Source: Cristatella mucedo (Eukaryota > Bryozoa > Phylactolaemata > Cristatellidae). Taken from it: DNA of 64,000 nucleotides. Below the pieces are notes generated by a model. The model did not search any database and had not been told where the DNA came from. It saw only the letters and a list, made by a program, of their open reading frames with translations. Position numbers and translations under genes: made by a program. The DNA is taken from assembly GCA_009760855.2 (NCBI GenBank), contig WPIO01000007.1:4745001-4809000 (forward strand), read 5' to 3'. This document shows, in pieces, positions 1 to 11,442 of the stretch. The stretch's first letter is position 1. Each line of letters starts with the position of its first letter.

Positions 1-285
1 TTATTGTCCACACAGGACCTGAGGGCGCGAGCAGGCTGAAACTGATGCAGCAGTTGAGCTAGGTATGAAGGAGCCAAGCCGTGGCGGGCCTTGTGGGTCA
101 GCGTAAGAACTTTGCTCCGTATCGTTTGCTCAACCCGCAACCATCCTAGCTCTTCCAGCAAAGGTGACACGTGCTCAAACCGCTGGGACTTGAAGACCAG
201 CCTTGCAGCCATATTCACAGTCCGCTGTAGTGGCATAATAGCTTTCTTTGGTAGCCCAGCCAAAAGGGAATTACAATAAATCCCT
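1..285 (-). mobile_element. LINE-B reverse transcriptase C-terminal fragment, runs off the left edge
   Basis: The minus strand reads open without stops from about 275 to the window edge. It encodes the region after the RT catalytic core: CNSLLAGLP, then NMAARLVFKSQRF, then a leucine-rich stretch with THKARHG and APSYLAQLLHQF. The same peptide, with few changes, is encoded at 16950-17235 on the plus strand, which shows this is a dispersed family and not a host gene. The CNSLL.GLP / AARLV / LHWLPV-like order is typical of the RT C-terminus of CR1/L2-type LINEs (family knowledge). The copy is 5'-truncated near 285. Its 3' end lies outside the window. Confidence 0.75.
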
Positions 286-504
286 ATCAATGTGCTTACA
301 GCTTACTGCAGGGGAAGCAATAACCACCAGTTAATAATATGCAGCGTGTGATAATTAGACGAGCATGCGACAGTAGGCAAGAAGCCACTGAAGACCGCGG
401 GTTAATTGGAATCTCGATTAGTGACCACATGTGCTGCAGTTGCTATCACACGGCTGGCTTGCAGTCTTACGAATGATTGCTGTGGCCGTGTGTATACTTG
501 AGCG

Positions 505-650
505 CCTAGGTCTCAGCCCAGCGGTACGGTGTTTTTACGATTTGCGATTTGTTTCGAGTGTTCGAGTCCTGCACCAGCAATCATTTATTGCCTACCAGAG
601 GTGGGGGAGGGGCGTAACTGCTGCCAAGCTGCTCTATCAAATGTTGCTCT
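505..650 (+). mobile_element. SINE-B copy (degraded tRNA-derived SINE)
   Basis: A B-box-like GTTCGAGTCC sits at about 560, preceded by a weak A-box-like CAGCCCAGCGG near 517. It is followed by CTGCACCAGCAATCATTTA, which parallels the CTGCAGTTGGCGATCCTTTA following the B box in the copy at 29768. The tail GCTCTATCAAATG matches the GCTATACAAATG-type end of other copies loosely. This is an old, diverged copy and the boundaries are approximate. Confidence 0.35.
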
Positions 651-2317
651 ATCGCCGTGGATGTAGCTGCTCTTTACTGCACTCTGCTGCCACAGGACGT
701 CTACCATCATTTGGCTCTTCAGTATCAAGTGAGTGAAGTTGACTTCATACTTGGATCTAGTTCAATACGTCCAGTTGCTTGCATGGGCACATGTGATGTG
801 CCCATGGAAGAGATTAGGTTCTCTGAGCTCCCTAGACACATGCATTATTCTTCTTAGTAGTAACCTGCAAGGATTCAAGCACGGGTGAGCACACACCGCG
901 AACCGAAACAAAAAAGATATGCTCACCCGGCGCAGGGAAAGCTGAGCAGAATGAGTGCATCTTTAGCGAATTAAGAAGCACCACCAAGAGTGCGCCGTGC
1001 CAATGCACACAGCCGGTTCTTGCGATTGCTCGGCAGCTCTGATAATGATTGGGCTATAACAAAATAAAGCCAGCTATGACCTGCAGAGGATGGATAGAAC
1101 TGCATTGCTCTCGTGGCTTGGTGATGGCATTTTTAGCTCCCTGCGTCAGCAGGATTCGAATGAAAGCTTTTGGATCCAGAGTCTGCCTACTAACCACTAG
1201 GTCTCCGAGGCGCCCATTAAGCAGTGACATCGAGCTCATTCAAATGAACCACATCCTGTCCTCCCTACAAGATTCAAATTCAAGTGCAGTGACAGTGGAC
1301 TCTGACGCACTCCTCAGAAGGCAAGAACTACTTGTCGTGTCATTCTCACACTTTCCAAATGCTACATGTCAATGTGGCATTGCCTAGTCAGCAGCCTATG
1401 TGGCACATTGGCAGCAGCCACTAACGTTAACAACAGAGGAGTGGGTCAGAGCACCATCACCTTTGGTAGGCTCTGCATACCAGCACTGCAGTTCTGGCAT
1501 CTACTGAGGTGTCATTATCCTGTCATCATCAGCAGGAGGTACAGTGGCAACAAAGGCTTGCTCAGACTTGCTTTGACCTCGCTCAGGGCCGGCAATAAGC
1601 CTAACCAAACGTCATTTGTGCTACACTATGCAAGTTGCTAGGCATCGCCATTAAAGTTGCAATCCTCAGGCATTATCGAAGCCTTGCTGGGCTGACTTGT
1701 GAGAGGTTTCTTGATTCCCTCCTTCCAGTACGTTATGCGAATCAAAATTTATGGTTGCTTGGCAAACAATTTGAAGAGGCAAAATCTGCTCCTTTCCAGA
1801 TATGGACAGATGCAGCTCAAATAATTTTGCAGCCATTGTCTCTGAGCAATGCATTGTGTGTAGCTGTGTTAGATACATGCCACTTACGTAGGTGCGAGTG
1901 TCGTAGTGTCACCCCCACTGTTGCTATCTAAGTAAATTAGTGCCCTAGCAGAGTGCAAGTCTTTGGCAGCAAATCTGACAGCCTGGAATAGACACAGAGA
2001 AAGCAAGATATCGCCAATGCTCAGCCATACAGAAATATTTCTGGCCAAGGGCTGCCATTACAACTAGCTGACCAAGTGACTAATCTTTTTGCGGTATGAT
2101 GCACTTGTATTTGGAAGCATTTCAGTGCTGTTTACAAGTAATAATCTTGATTCAGATCGGCAATCCAAACAGGGCGTTGGTTCATTCGAGAGGCAGCAAC
2201 GATTGAACATGACTCTCTGAATAAAGAGCAGTGAAGTGTTGGACAGATTCTTGGTGTTCCAGGGCAACTCGTCGTGCAAAGGTGCTCTGCATACACACTG
2301 ATGCTACTAATTAGCAA
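651..2317. other. Unassigned sequence
   Basis: Only short open frames (at most 112 codons, at 1049-1387 plus) with no recognisable domain. I see no repeat family, RNA gene or promoter here. Confidence 0.5.
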
Positions 2318-2575
2318 TCTCTCTCTCTCCCCCTCTTTGTCTGTCTGTCTCTCTCACCCTGTCCTCTGTCTCTCTCATTCTCTGTCTCTGTCTCTCTGTC
2401 TCTGTCTCTGTCTCTGTCTCTCTCTCTATATATATATATTTGTAGAGAGAGACAGAGACAGAGACAGAGACAGACAGAGAAGAATGAGAGAAAAACAGAG
2501 GAGTGTGAGAGAAAAAGAGAGGGGGAAAACGAAGGATAAAAAATCAATGAGAGAGTGAGAGATAGAGAAAAGACA
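2318..2575. repeat. CT-rich/GA-rich inverted microsatellite block (long imperfect palindrome)
   Basis: A run of CTCTGT/CTCT units (about 2320-2428) is followed by a short (TA)n spacer (2429-2442) and then by GAGACA/GAGA units (about 2447-2560). The right half is close to the reverse complement of the left, including an interrupted CATTCTCTGTC versus GACAGAGAAGAATG block. The RNA or single strand could fold into a long hairpin with arms near 90 nt. The Ser/Leu-rich and Arg/Asp/Glu-rich open frames over it are repeat translations. Confidence 0.8.
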
Positions 2576-3860
2576 CAGCAATAGTAGAGAGCAGTAGAGA
2601 CATGAACAGTGCTAAACGACTCTGAGCCACCTGAATTCATCATGCAGCCACTGATGCCAAGAGAGTGCGCGATATTTTGAGCCTGCAACCTCGAGCAATA
2701 CAGATGCATTAGAGCTGAGGCACAGCTGTGGGACTGTCAAAGGTAGTCTCGATGCTGATCACTGATCAATGACTGGGTGTGCCTCTTAGCCACATGGGAG
2801 GTGGGGAAGGAGGGTGAGTCACAACCAAAGTCAACAACACGTGAGCTATCACAGCAGGCTGGCTTACTGGGGCCACGGGACAATCCTCATCCTGTGCTAG
2901 TCATGGGGCAAAGGCATGGTACTTCCCAAGTGCAGGGGGTATCCGACTAAGGCTAATGCCAGGATTGTCAGCTGAAACAGCCATGTGGAAACAGCTCGAG
3001 CTACTTCTGCTGGGATTTCTCAGCAAACTGGGAGGGGAGGAAGGGATCTCCTCGGTCGGGTGCATTCCACAATGGGAAGGGAATGCCCCTTCCATTAATG
3101 ACATGTAGCTCCAACGATGTCGAGCTGTTTCAGAGCACCCCCCCCCCAAGCTGGCATGTGCTGACAGTCAGGGTACCGGCAGGCAGGCCTGCTTGTGTAT
3201 GAACCCCTCCCCAGGTGTCCCCTCCTTCAACCAGTGCCACCACATTGGCTCTCGGCAATTTCACACTCTGGTGACCAAAGCCCATATTCACCTCACCAGT
3301 GAACACCTGGCTCCAAGCTTCTGTTCATTCACTCGGGCCCTCAATCCTGCGCATGGATGGCCATTGTCGCCTGGTCTCATTCATAAAGGCACGCTGGCTG
3401 GCTCTGCTATTGCCAGCTGGTTGCTAGGAGCAGTGAGCAATGCTGCCCAGTGAGCACACCGCAGCCACAGACAAGGAGAGTACGGCAAGGAGCTGCAGAT
3501 GCTGCAGCCTGCACTGCCTTATGATACCAGGGGCAGTTTTCCCTTAGCTTAGCTCAGGTGAAGTCGTTCCTTTGTTTTTTCATTTCTCTGGGAATTCGGT
3601 GCACGTCTGTGTCAATGGTCAGCAGGACGGCGAAAGCAAATCTGTACGTGGATGCTGAGAGATGTAAGGAATGTGCTGCGAGGGCTTCACTCCCTACAGT
3701 TTGCTGCAGCTGGCCTGCCACTCCGAAGGCCCGGCTTACTCGAGACTACTCCTACTTCTACCCAGTAAGGACAGCCGTGCTGCGGCTGCTGCTGCTATCG
3801 GTCCGAGGCTGGGGGTACTAGGCAGGAAGGAGGGTGGCTGTTTTACAGGTACTTTTACGC
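2576..3860. other. Unassigned sequence with a C10 run
   Basis: No recognised gene or dispersed repeat. It contains a run of ten C at about 3138-3147. Open frames are below 90 codons. Confidence 0.5.
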
Positions 3861-3975
3861 ATCCAGCCATAGCTCGATCCTGCTGGATCCACTACATCCG
3901 GCCACAGCTCGATCCTGCTGGATCCACTACATCCGGCCATAGCTCGATCCTGCTGGACCCACTGGACGGCTCTGC
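3861..3975. repeat. 35-bp minisatellite, about three units
   Basis: The unit AGCTCGATCCTGCTGGATCC followed by ACTACATCCGGCCAY starts at 3871 and 3906 with one difference. A partial third unit starts at 3941 and diverges after TGGACCCACTGGA. The period of 35 is not a multiple of three, so each unit shifts any reading frame, which argues against a protein-coding repeat. Confidence 0.85.
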
Positions 3976-5517
3976 TGGCTGGACAGACCCTCTAGCCAGG
4001 ATATCGGTGGCCAGCTAAAGAAGCCATTGGTTGGGCATCAGGGTGGCAGCCGGGCTAAAGCCTCTCAGCAGTGTAGGAAGCAGGCATCCTGGCTTTGTTG
4101 CATAGATGCTGCGACCAAGGAATCGTGTACTTAGCTCACGCCACACGTGCGTCCGTGAGTGTGTGTCAAGTACGTGTGCGTGCAAAGGTGCAAAAATCCG
4201 CAGGGGGAGCTCGAAACTGTGCTATGCACGTTCACGGTGCAGATGTATTGGTGACAATATTGTCATTCTTGTCACATGGGCTGTAAAGCCTCCAGCAGGT
4301 GCCTAAACACCACATTAGAGGTTGCTCTTATGGCTTATTGGTCAAAGGGGATTTCCTATTTGCTTCGTTGTGCCATTGTGTGGCATTCTCTGGTGAGCTA
4401 GTTCAGCTCTGACCAGTGATTGAGGCAGGAAGTAGCTGGGGAAGGAGTTTGGAATGGGACTTCGAAGAAAGAGTTAAGACCCGTGCTTCATTCTTGAGAG
4501 TGGAGAACCTGAGTATGATCAGTTATCCTAGACCGACTAGGCATGGGCTGAGCTCTGCAGCGTGGCAATCTTATGTTACCTGGCACTAGAGGATTGCTTT
4601 GTAAGCTACATTAAGGTCGATAGTTGTGGGTGGCCAGGCTAGAGCTTGCGTAGCAGTAAGCAGGTGAGTGGCTGTGAACTGCCAGAAAATAGAGTTCCTG
4701 CAAACAGCACGACACTAAACTTAATACAAGTAATCAGCAGACCCCTGCACACTTGCATTTGCGTAATGACAAAAATATTATTAAATGCTGCTTCTACCGT
4801 AGCTGCTGCTGTTGCTACCACCACTGCTGCTGCTGCTGCTACTGCTATGGCTGTTGCTGCTGCTGCTAGCATTGCTTCGGCTGCTACCACGTCTGTGGCT
4901 TCCGCTGACTTCTTCCAGATCCTTCCCAGGAGCTTATTGGATGCCGAGGCTAGTGAGGCATGAGTGCTCAGCACCTGGTCAATAATCAGCCAAGGATGTG
5001 TTGCAATGGAACAGGCAGGGGCAGGCAGCCAAGCAGAGCAGGCACTCACTCTGTTGCCACCGGCCCCAGCTGAAGGCAGGCAGCCGGAATGTCACCGACC
5101 CCTCCCCAATATGCTCTCTGGGGGGGGGGGGGCGGCGCTGCGTAAGGAGCTCACGAGACTGATCTCCTTCACAATGCAGTGCTGCTGCATGCAACTCACC
5201 CCTATTTCTCGAATTCTGGTTCCACACCGTAAAAAGTCAAAGGCTGCCGTGATGGTAGGGAAGTTTGGGGTACGAGCACCTTAGCCGAAGGATTTATAAT
5301 GAGCTTGTTGCTGGCCAAAAGGATTGTGACTGACAACTGAACGCCCTGACGTGGGTTGGAGTGCTACTTCTGCCTGGCTCAACGTCCAAAGCTCAATTCC
5401 TGCCCATTTGACCGCTTGGCCGTTTAGATCGCTTAATCACGGATTAAGATATAACCAGCTCCAAGTTGTTATAATTCAGTAGCAACTAACATCTTCACAT
5501 CTCATGATCGAATGATC
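3976..5517. other. Unassigned sequence apart from a GCT-rich tract and a G13 run
   Basis: No gene recognised. It holds an imperfect GCT/GTT/ACT triplet tract at 4796-4905 (listed separately) and a run of 13 G at 5120-5132. Confidence 0.5.
4796..4905. repeat. Imperfect GCT trinucleotide repeat
   Basis: Interrupted GCT/GTT/ACT/GCC triplets. They open both strands and produce alanine/threonine/valine-rich frames (4646-4963 plus, 4639-5049 minus). The open frames follow from the triplet repeat and carry no other protein feature. Confidence 0.75.
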
Positions 5518-5690
5518 TTGACTTTGTTCTTGTACTGCTAGCTAATGACAACCACTCTGTTCTTGAACTGCTAACTTATGACAGACAATCTCTGTTCTTA
5601 GAATGCTAGCTTATGACAGACACTCTGTTCTTGCACTGCTAGCTTATGACAGGCACTTTGTTCTTGGAGTACTAAGCGATGACAGACGCA
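5518..5690. repeat. 33-35-bp minisatellite, five diverged units
   Basis: Five copies of a unit like CTGTTCTTGCACTGCTAGC followed by TTATGACAGACA, spaced 33-36 bases. The last three fall in one plus frame as LAYDRHSVLAL, LAYDRHFVLGV and LSDDRRM. The first units have indels that break that frame, so this is more likely non-coding. Confidence 0.8.
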
Positions 5691-5974
5691 TGCAAATCTT
5701 TGAGTGGCCAGTCAAAGTAAGAGGGAAATTGGCATCAGCAGTCACAACCCACGAGAGCTGTGGCCAGTTCTGGAGCGTTTTTGGGTCTGCCGAACTGACC
5801 GCATTGTAACAGCCAGCAACGTCAGACAGTACTGCCCATGTGCCCACTTAGACTATGCCTACCAGGCTCAGTGCTGCTTGCTGGGATGCAGCGATTTGTC
5901 TGTCGGCTACAACCCAAGAAGCAGCAGCCGCTGAAGACTATGCTCAGAATGGCTGCACTGCGCCGTAATGGCTC

Positions 5975-6118
5975 GCTTTTCACGACCTCGGCCCCGAGGT
6001 CATGGGCTAGAATACTGCTGTGGGTTATCGCCACTGCAGGCGGTGGGGATAGCCGTAGAGGCTCTTCTGTTGCTATACAAAAAGAGGCTGTTAAATTAGT
6101 TAGTATTTAATTTAATTT
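5975..6118 (+). mobile_element. SINE-B copy
   Basis: A degenerate B-box region GGTCATGGGCTAGAATACTG is followed by GTTATCGCCACTG, then GATAGCCGTAGAGGCTCTTC. The end, GCTATACAAAAAGAGGCTGT followed by TAAATTAG, parallels the copy at 29768 (GACAGCCATCAAGGGTCTTA, then CTATGCAAATGAGGCTGT) in the same order. A T-rich run follows. The head is too worn to place an A box. Confidence 0.5.
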
Positions 6119-7611
6119 TTTTTTACTGCTGTCGTTGCAGAGGACAGCTTATGAATTGCACTGCTGTACAGCGGCTGGCTGCCAGACAGCCAACAGCTGA
6201 GGAATTTTGTCCCAGCAGCTGCACAGCAGCAGCAGCTGCACAGTAGCAGCAGCAGCACAGTAGCAGCAGCAACTGTCGATGTCTGAATTTCGACCTTTGC
6301 AACGCACATGGAATGAGGAGTTGCACACACTCCTGCTCGCCTTTGAGGAGAGCCACCTTCTTCGGACTGCCTACTTTGTATGGCGAGGGCTTGGCCGTCA
6401 GGATCAATAGAGCTGCGCCGTCTAGTCTTTTGCTCAGTCGCTGGCTGAAATGTGGCTGCTGTACAATTTGCAAGGCTGCTCTGCTCTGCTGCTTCCACGC
6501 GACCACGCAAGCCAAGCCTCTGCAAGACCAGGCAACGACTGTCCGAGCATTCATTTGCAACCACGTGGCTACACCACACCCTCCCAGGTAGGCTGCTGCA
6601 CAGTTTGCAGAGAGTGAACATATTTTAAAGCACATCCAATGGCTGGGCGCTGCATCGATGATGCAGGCAGCATCGACTGCTTGTCCCTCATTCGGCGGCT
6701 GCGCCCTGTGAAGTGAGGGCGGGCTGGTACCGAGGGGTGACGTTTGGGGTGGGTTTTACGAGTTTAGAAGGGGGTTGCCTCAATGATGCCACGTTGATGT
6801 TGCTCAGGTCACACGGTGGCCGATCGGTAAGCTGCTTTAATGCAACCTATCAAGAGTAGAACGGCTTATACTTGACATAGCTGGTTTAAATGCATGCATG
6901 CATGCATGCATGCATTCTGCATAGGCTGAGTCATGAGATTAGGCTCAATGTGGCTGCTACCTGCACGGCAGCCGTTGCTTGCCCCTGCTGCTACGACTGC
7001 AGCACCGCTGCCGAGTGCACAGAGCTGCACCACTGCAGATTAGTGGCACGAGATCCCCGAGAGCACTTGTCTTCTAAGCTCGAGCAGGGCATGACACGTG
7101 GGAGCATGGCATGCCCATCTGCCCAATGCTTGGGGTAAAACATCGGCTTCTTTCCATCTCAATTGCTGATGCCTTGAGGGCTCTAACTCGTGGCTGAAAG
7201 CAGAGGCCCAATAGGCGCACCGAGGTGTCATCGAGAAGGGAGCTTAGCTGGTGAGACCTTGACCTGCATTGCCCCATTGGTTTACCTTGCGTCCGTGGCC
7301 CCTAGCCATCGGAGTCAGGACTAGCCTGGAGACTGGGCTTAAGATTGGCTATCTGACGTGGTGAGAACGGACGAATGCTTTATGATGCAGCCAGCAAAGT
7401 CTAGCCTCGCCAAATGCCCACTCACAGTGCTATCCTTCTTAGTTCTCTACTCCGCCCATAATGGTAAGGTTACCTCATTGGCAGTATGCAATGTCCTCCG
7501 ACATGTTCACTGCTTTCCGCCCCAAATTGTTTCGGCAGAATTTCGCGTAGGGACTGGCAGATCAAGTGCAGATTGCTCACGCTGTGCCCACAGACTGGGC
7601 AAGGATTTCCA
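6119..7611. other. Unassigned sequence with CAG-type repeats and a (GCAT)n tract
   Basis: Two overlapping minus frames are open for about 510 bases (6112-6621 and 6123-6635). They cover imperfect CAGCAG repeats at 6205-6272 and show no recognisable domain. Around two frames of this length are expected by chance in a window this size. A GCAT tandem lies at 6891-6915. Confidence 0.45.
6891..6915. repeat. (GCAT)n self-complementary microsatellite
   Basis: About six units of TGCA/GCAT in tandem. The unit is its own reverse complement, so the tract can form a hairpin on either strand. Confidence 0.85.
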
Positions 7612-7874
7612 GCAAGCAAGCAAGACCCTCAAGATTTTCATGTAGGGGGCAAGACAAGTGAGTTAACTTCTTTTCAAGCTCCAATCATAGTACTTTTTGG
7701 ACACACTCGGCGATTGCTCATCGAGTGGAGCAGGACACAGTTTCGTCGTCGAGGGGCGGTCAGGGGCGCAGGTATAGTCGACCTTGGTTGCTGCCACCCC
7801 CTCCCATCTGTGGGGCTATAGTGGGGGGGGGGGGCAAATGCCCCCCACCACACTAGCCCCATGATCCGCCACTG
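7612..7874. mobile_element. hAT-like MITE, copy 1 (left end worn)
   Basis: Shares order and sequence with 24365-24624 and 57131-57392. The shared blocks are ATTTTCATGTAGGGGGCAAG near the left, GCTCATCGAGTG and TTTCGTCGTCG in the middle, and a G-run followed by GCAAATGCCCCC then ATCCGCCACTG at the right. The right terminus CCGCCACTG is the reverse complement of the CAGTGGCGG start. The left terminus is not preserved. It carries no coding capacity, so it would need a transposase supplied elsewhere. Confidence 0.6.
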
Positions 7875-8196
7875 TGTGACCCACCTTACTTGCACAGAGC
7901 CCTGCTGCTGCCTCGAAGCACAGATGTCATAGATGAGAAGCCCATACCGCGTGCAGTCCAACACTTCTGACTTGCCCGTCGTCTCAGCTGCTGACATTCC
8001 CGAAAAGGCAAGCATTTTTAGGTGAGTGCTTGTGCTGTCAAATGCTATAGGTGAGGCTCCCCCCCCCCCCGATTCAGCAGGAGCTTTGATCTGCAGCTCG
8101 GTCAGCTTTGCTCCTTCTATAGCCGTTCACGTAACCAGGAATTTCCCTAAGGCCTGAGCCTCGAGCTCAGTTAGGCAAAGCGTGGCAAAGTGGGGT

Positions 8197-8391
8197 CATA
8201 ATAATAATAATAATGCGCTTGATAAAGCGCCCTCAGAGAACTCAATCTCTTTCTAGGCGCTTTACATTTGCTGCAAAGGAAAACACGATTGAATGGTGAG
8301 TAATATCATGCTTGATAAACAACATGAATAACATGGCTAGGGGTGACATGCACAGGGTCAGCATGCAAGTGTGGTTAGTGGCAGCATGCAG
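8197..8391 (-). mobile_element. LINE-A 3' fragment
   Basis: Reads on the minus strand as the LINE-A 3' untranslated region ending in GTAAAGCGCCTAGAAAGAGA, then TTGAGTTCTCTGAGGGCGCT and a (TTA)n tail (plus-strand TAA repeats at 8197-8213). It includes the GCATGCTGACCCTGTGCATG motif. It is 5'-truncated near 8391 and has no RT sequence. Confidence 0.85.
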
Positions 8392-9593
8392 GCTGGATGC
8401 AGTATGCTGCTGGCTGTGTGGTACTCCTGTTCGGGGATGGCCCAAGAGTTCTGACTTGCCCCCTATACCAGCCAGCCTTTGTCACCCTCCACTCTTTGTA
8501 GGTCGATCTGTATACTTCGGTAAGCCCATTGGACACTGGCTGCAGAGAAACTGGGTAGCGACCCATGGACAGCAACGGAAAGGCAAAGAATTATCTGGAA
8601 TGCATACTGAAAGACTCGTGGGCATCCAGTGGTATGAATATTTCATCATTACTTTAAATCAATTGCCTTAGATGACGGTACTGTACTGACGACAGAGCCT
8701 TGTTTCCGTTGTTTCCCATTCAGGCTCTGGCGTATCAACAGAATCGATAGGCATGCCTCGCAGGGAAGCAGCACGGTGGAGTGTTGCAGGAGAAGACAAC
8801 TTGAGCGATCTAGAGAAGCCGATATACGGTCGTCTGAAGATGATAATAGCACTCAGGCAAGTGCAGAGGCCTGTCCTCAGACCAAAGGGCGCAATACAAC
8901 CAAGCGAAAGGTCGAGATACTTGGTTGTATCGGTGGTCAGAGGAATGAATGACCCGGATATTAAAGCAGCATTTTATTTAGCAAAACTGATTTATTTCAT
9001 AACTGAATGAAATGCTCAGCTTATGCTAAGGACATGGTGTTATTCGCATACTGGAAGGAGTATCAAGCCAACGACATCAGGAGGTTCAAAACAGAGCATT
9101 AAGGGCACTAAATCGTCGAAAGATGCTAAATGTCCAACCAGGTTGATCCAACTGGTGAACCTGGGAAGCATGAAAGGAACCCCTAAGGTTGCTGCTTTCT
9201 TATAACAATGGCAGTTTAGGATTTGGAGCTGTTGAAGGCAGCCGTGCTTTCAAAAAGCACTCACGTGCCTTGCAGGTCAATTCGTTAGTTTCAATTGCTG
9301 CCAGCATTAATGTACTGCTGACATGCCTGCTGGTTAGTAATAGGCCCTGGGTTGGGTAGCTGCCGGCAGAGCATTTTCGTGGTTTGTGTACAATGTGCAT
9401 AGGTAGTGCACATGCAGTCATTTGAGGCTTTTACATTTGCTAATTCAAGAATTAGCTCCAACAGCGGCAGGCCATCGACCTGAGAGAGCAATGTCTAGTG
9501 CCTATGCTTGGATTCGGACCGTTGATACGGCTAATACATGCCGTGTCTGTGTTCGGTTAGCGTCTGCTTGCCTGCATGTGTTTGTTACTGCTT
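8392..9593. other. Unassigned sequence
   Basis: Open frames are at most 119 codons and the longest begins inside the adjacent LINE tail. I see no gene, repeat family or RNA. Confidence 0.5.
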
Positions 9594-10604
9594 TTACGAT
9601 TCTCTGCATTCATTTTTGGAGGCATCAGCTCCATCGGTGTCAGTCATGCAGCCGTGAGGCTTAGCAACAGGCTCGTCATTCTGGCTGATTCGCTGCACTA
9701 ACGTCATTGGCCAGAGCCGCTCTGCCATACAAGCAACGTGACTCGATCGACTGAGAACATTGTGAAGACATGCTGACTCGAAGCTCGAGGAGGAGGCAGT
9801 CGAGGTGAGAGCTTGCTGCAGTACAGGCGACCGGCGGTCTGAGTCCTTCACACTGCAGACTTCTAACGAATTCCTTTCACACTGAGCAAGCAGGCGGTGT
9901 TGAACTGGCCGCGGCGATGCCAGCTGCGCACCTGGTTCTGCCGGGGTGCTGGAGAGGCAGCAGGCTGCTGCAGCAGCTTGCAGCCGCCCGGGGCTCAGCC
10001 ATGCTACTGCTACAACCAAGACAGAGCTGTCGGAGCTGCGCCCTTCATCGGCTGCAGTGCATTTGGTAGCCGGTCTAGCTCGCTTGCGCTCCTGTGTCGG
10101 CACCGTGTTTCCTGTGTTGGCGGCATCTGCTGCACTCGCTGCGCTCCTGCGTCGGCACTTAAGCGGCATCTGCTGCACTCGCTGCCCCCCCCCCCAGCAA
10201 GCACATTCTGCATCCCTTCGTTCGGCAGCTGTAACGAGATGCAGGCAGGCGGTCGCAATCACCTCAAGCTTCAGGAGGGCTTTTTATATAGCGTCGACCA
10301 TGCTCATTCGGTTATCGAAACTTCCGTGCAAGAGTCCCGGAGGAAGTTGCCACCTGTTAGTGTCCACACGGCGGAGCATGTTGGATGCAGGAGAAGAGAC
10401 CGAGAGCCTAAAAAGGGAAGACGAGTGATTCTGCACCGAGAGAAAGGCTTCAGCCACTGCTTCCTGACGGCGAGCGCCTCGAGCGGACCTGACGCATGCT
10501 GGCCATGCCTCGCTGCTGCTGGCCACTGCACCACTGCAGCAGCAGCGTGTGCATGGGAAACCGTTTCAGAGCATTCGACACTGCGCTTAGATGCCCACCA
10601 GTAG
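9594..10604. other. GC-rich block with opposed long open frames, coding status unknown
   Basis: A 235-codon plus frame (9897-10604) and a 222-codon minus frame (9594-10262) overlap head to head. Two further frames of 160 and 122 codons overlap them. The proteins are rich in Ala, Cys, Ser and Arg and show no domain, signal peptide or membrane segment that I recognise. A short direct repeat GGCATCTGCTGCACTCGCTG occurs at about 10122 and 10164, followed by a C11 run at 10185-10195. Locally high GC and scarce stop codons may explain the open frames on both strands. At most one strand is likely to be coding, if either is. Confidence 0.3.
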
Positions 10605-11035
10605 CCAGCCATGGCTGCGTCGTCGGTTGAATCGCTGCTGCAACCCAGTCTTTGCATGCTTGCTTCATGCATGCTCTGCCCATTCTAGCTAGCGGCACTC
10701 GACTTCATGATGCATCATTGTGAGCAGCTCTTTGTCCGATCTGAATTCAAGGCCCTGTTGCTGGCAGTAGCTGAAGTAGCGACTGCCTGGTAGCTGCCAG
10801 CAGCTGACGTTTTGACCTTGCATTTTCTGCCACTAGCTGACGTCACGACTACACTTATGCTAAGTGTCTCCACAGGCTAGCTCCTCCCAGGGCAAGCAAC
10901 TGTTGAAAAGAAGTCATGCCTCACCGACCTGCATCATAGAAACGTCATAGAAACATCATAGAGCCTCATAGAAACTACAGCAGGCCTCCATCCCCAATGT
11001 CAGATCTTATGACTATATATGGGGTGTGTAAATAT
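10605..11035. other. Unassigned sequence
   Basis: No gene recognised. Short direct repeats of CATAGAAAC occur at 10935-10977. Confidence 0.5.
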
Positions 11036-11054
11036 AATATATATATACATATAC

Positions 11055-11143
<89 letters not shown>

Positions 11144-11145
11144 AT
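11036..11145. repeat. (TA)n microsatellite
   Basis: About 100 bases of TA dinucleotides with a few interruptions. Tyr/Ile open frames over it are repeat translations. Confidence 0.95.
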
Positions 11146-11296
11146 GTCCCTATTAATTAAAGGGAGAAATTCTGTCACATGGCAAGATGGCACACTTATG
11201 GCCCCTGCGGCAAGATGGTACACTTACATCATGTGGCTTATGTACAGTATTGTATTTGTACTATGACTCAGCAAAGTGATTCCACAGGGTCTAGTG

Positions 11297-11377
11297 TATA
11301 TACATACATACATACATACATACATACATACATACATACATACATACATACATACATACATACATACATACATACAT

Positions 11378-11442
<65 letters not shown>

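Noticed and set aside
4639-5049. Alanine-rich 136-codon protein
   Set aside because: A GCT triplet repeat opens both strands, and nothing outside the repeat looks coding.
5518-5690. CRISPR-like array
   Set aside because: The units are directly adjacent diverged minisatellite copies without unique spacers, in evidently animal DNA.
6112-6635. Gene in the two overlapping 170-codon minus frames
   Set aside because: Two frames of the same strand are open over CAG repeats. The length is close to chance expectation for the window and no domain is seen.
7612-7874. Transposase-bearing hAT element
   Set aside because: The repeat is only about 260 bases and non-coding, so it is treated as a MITE.
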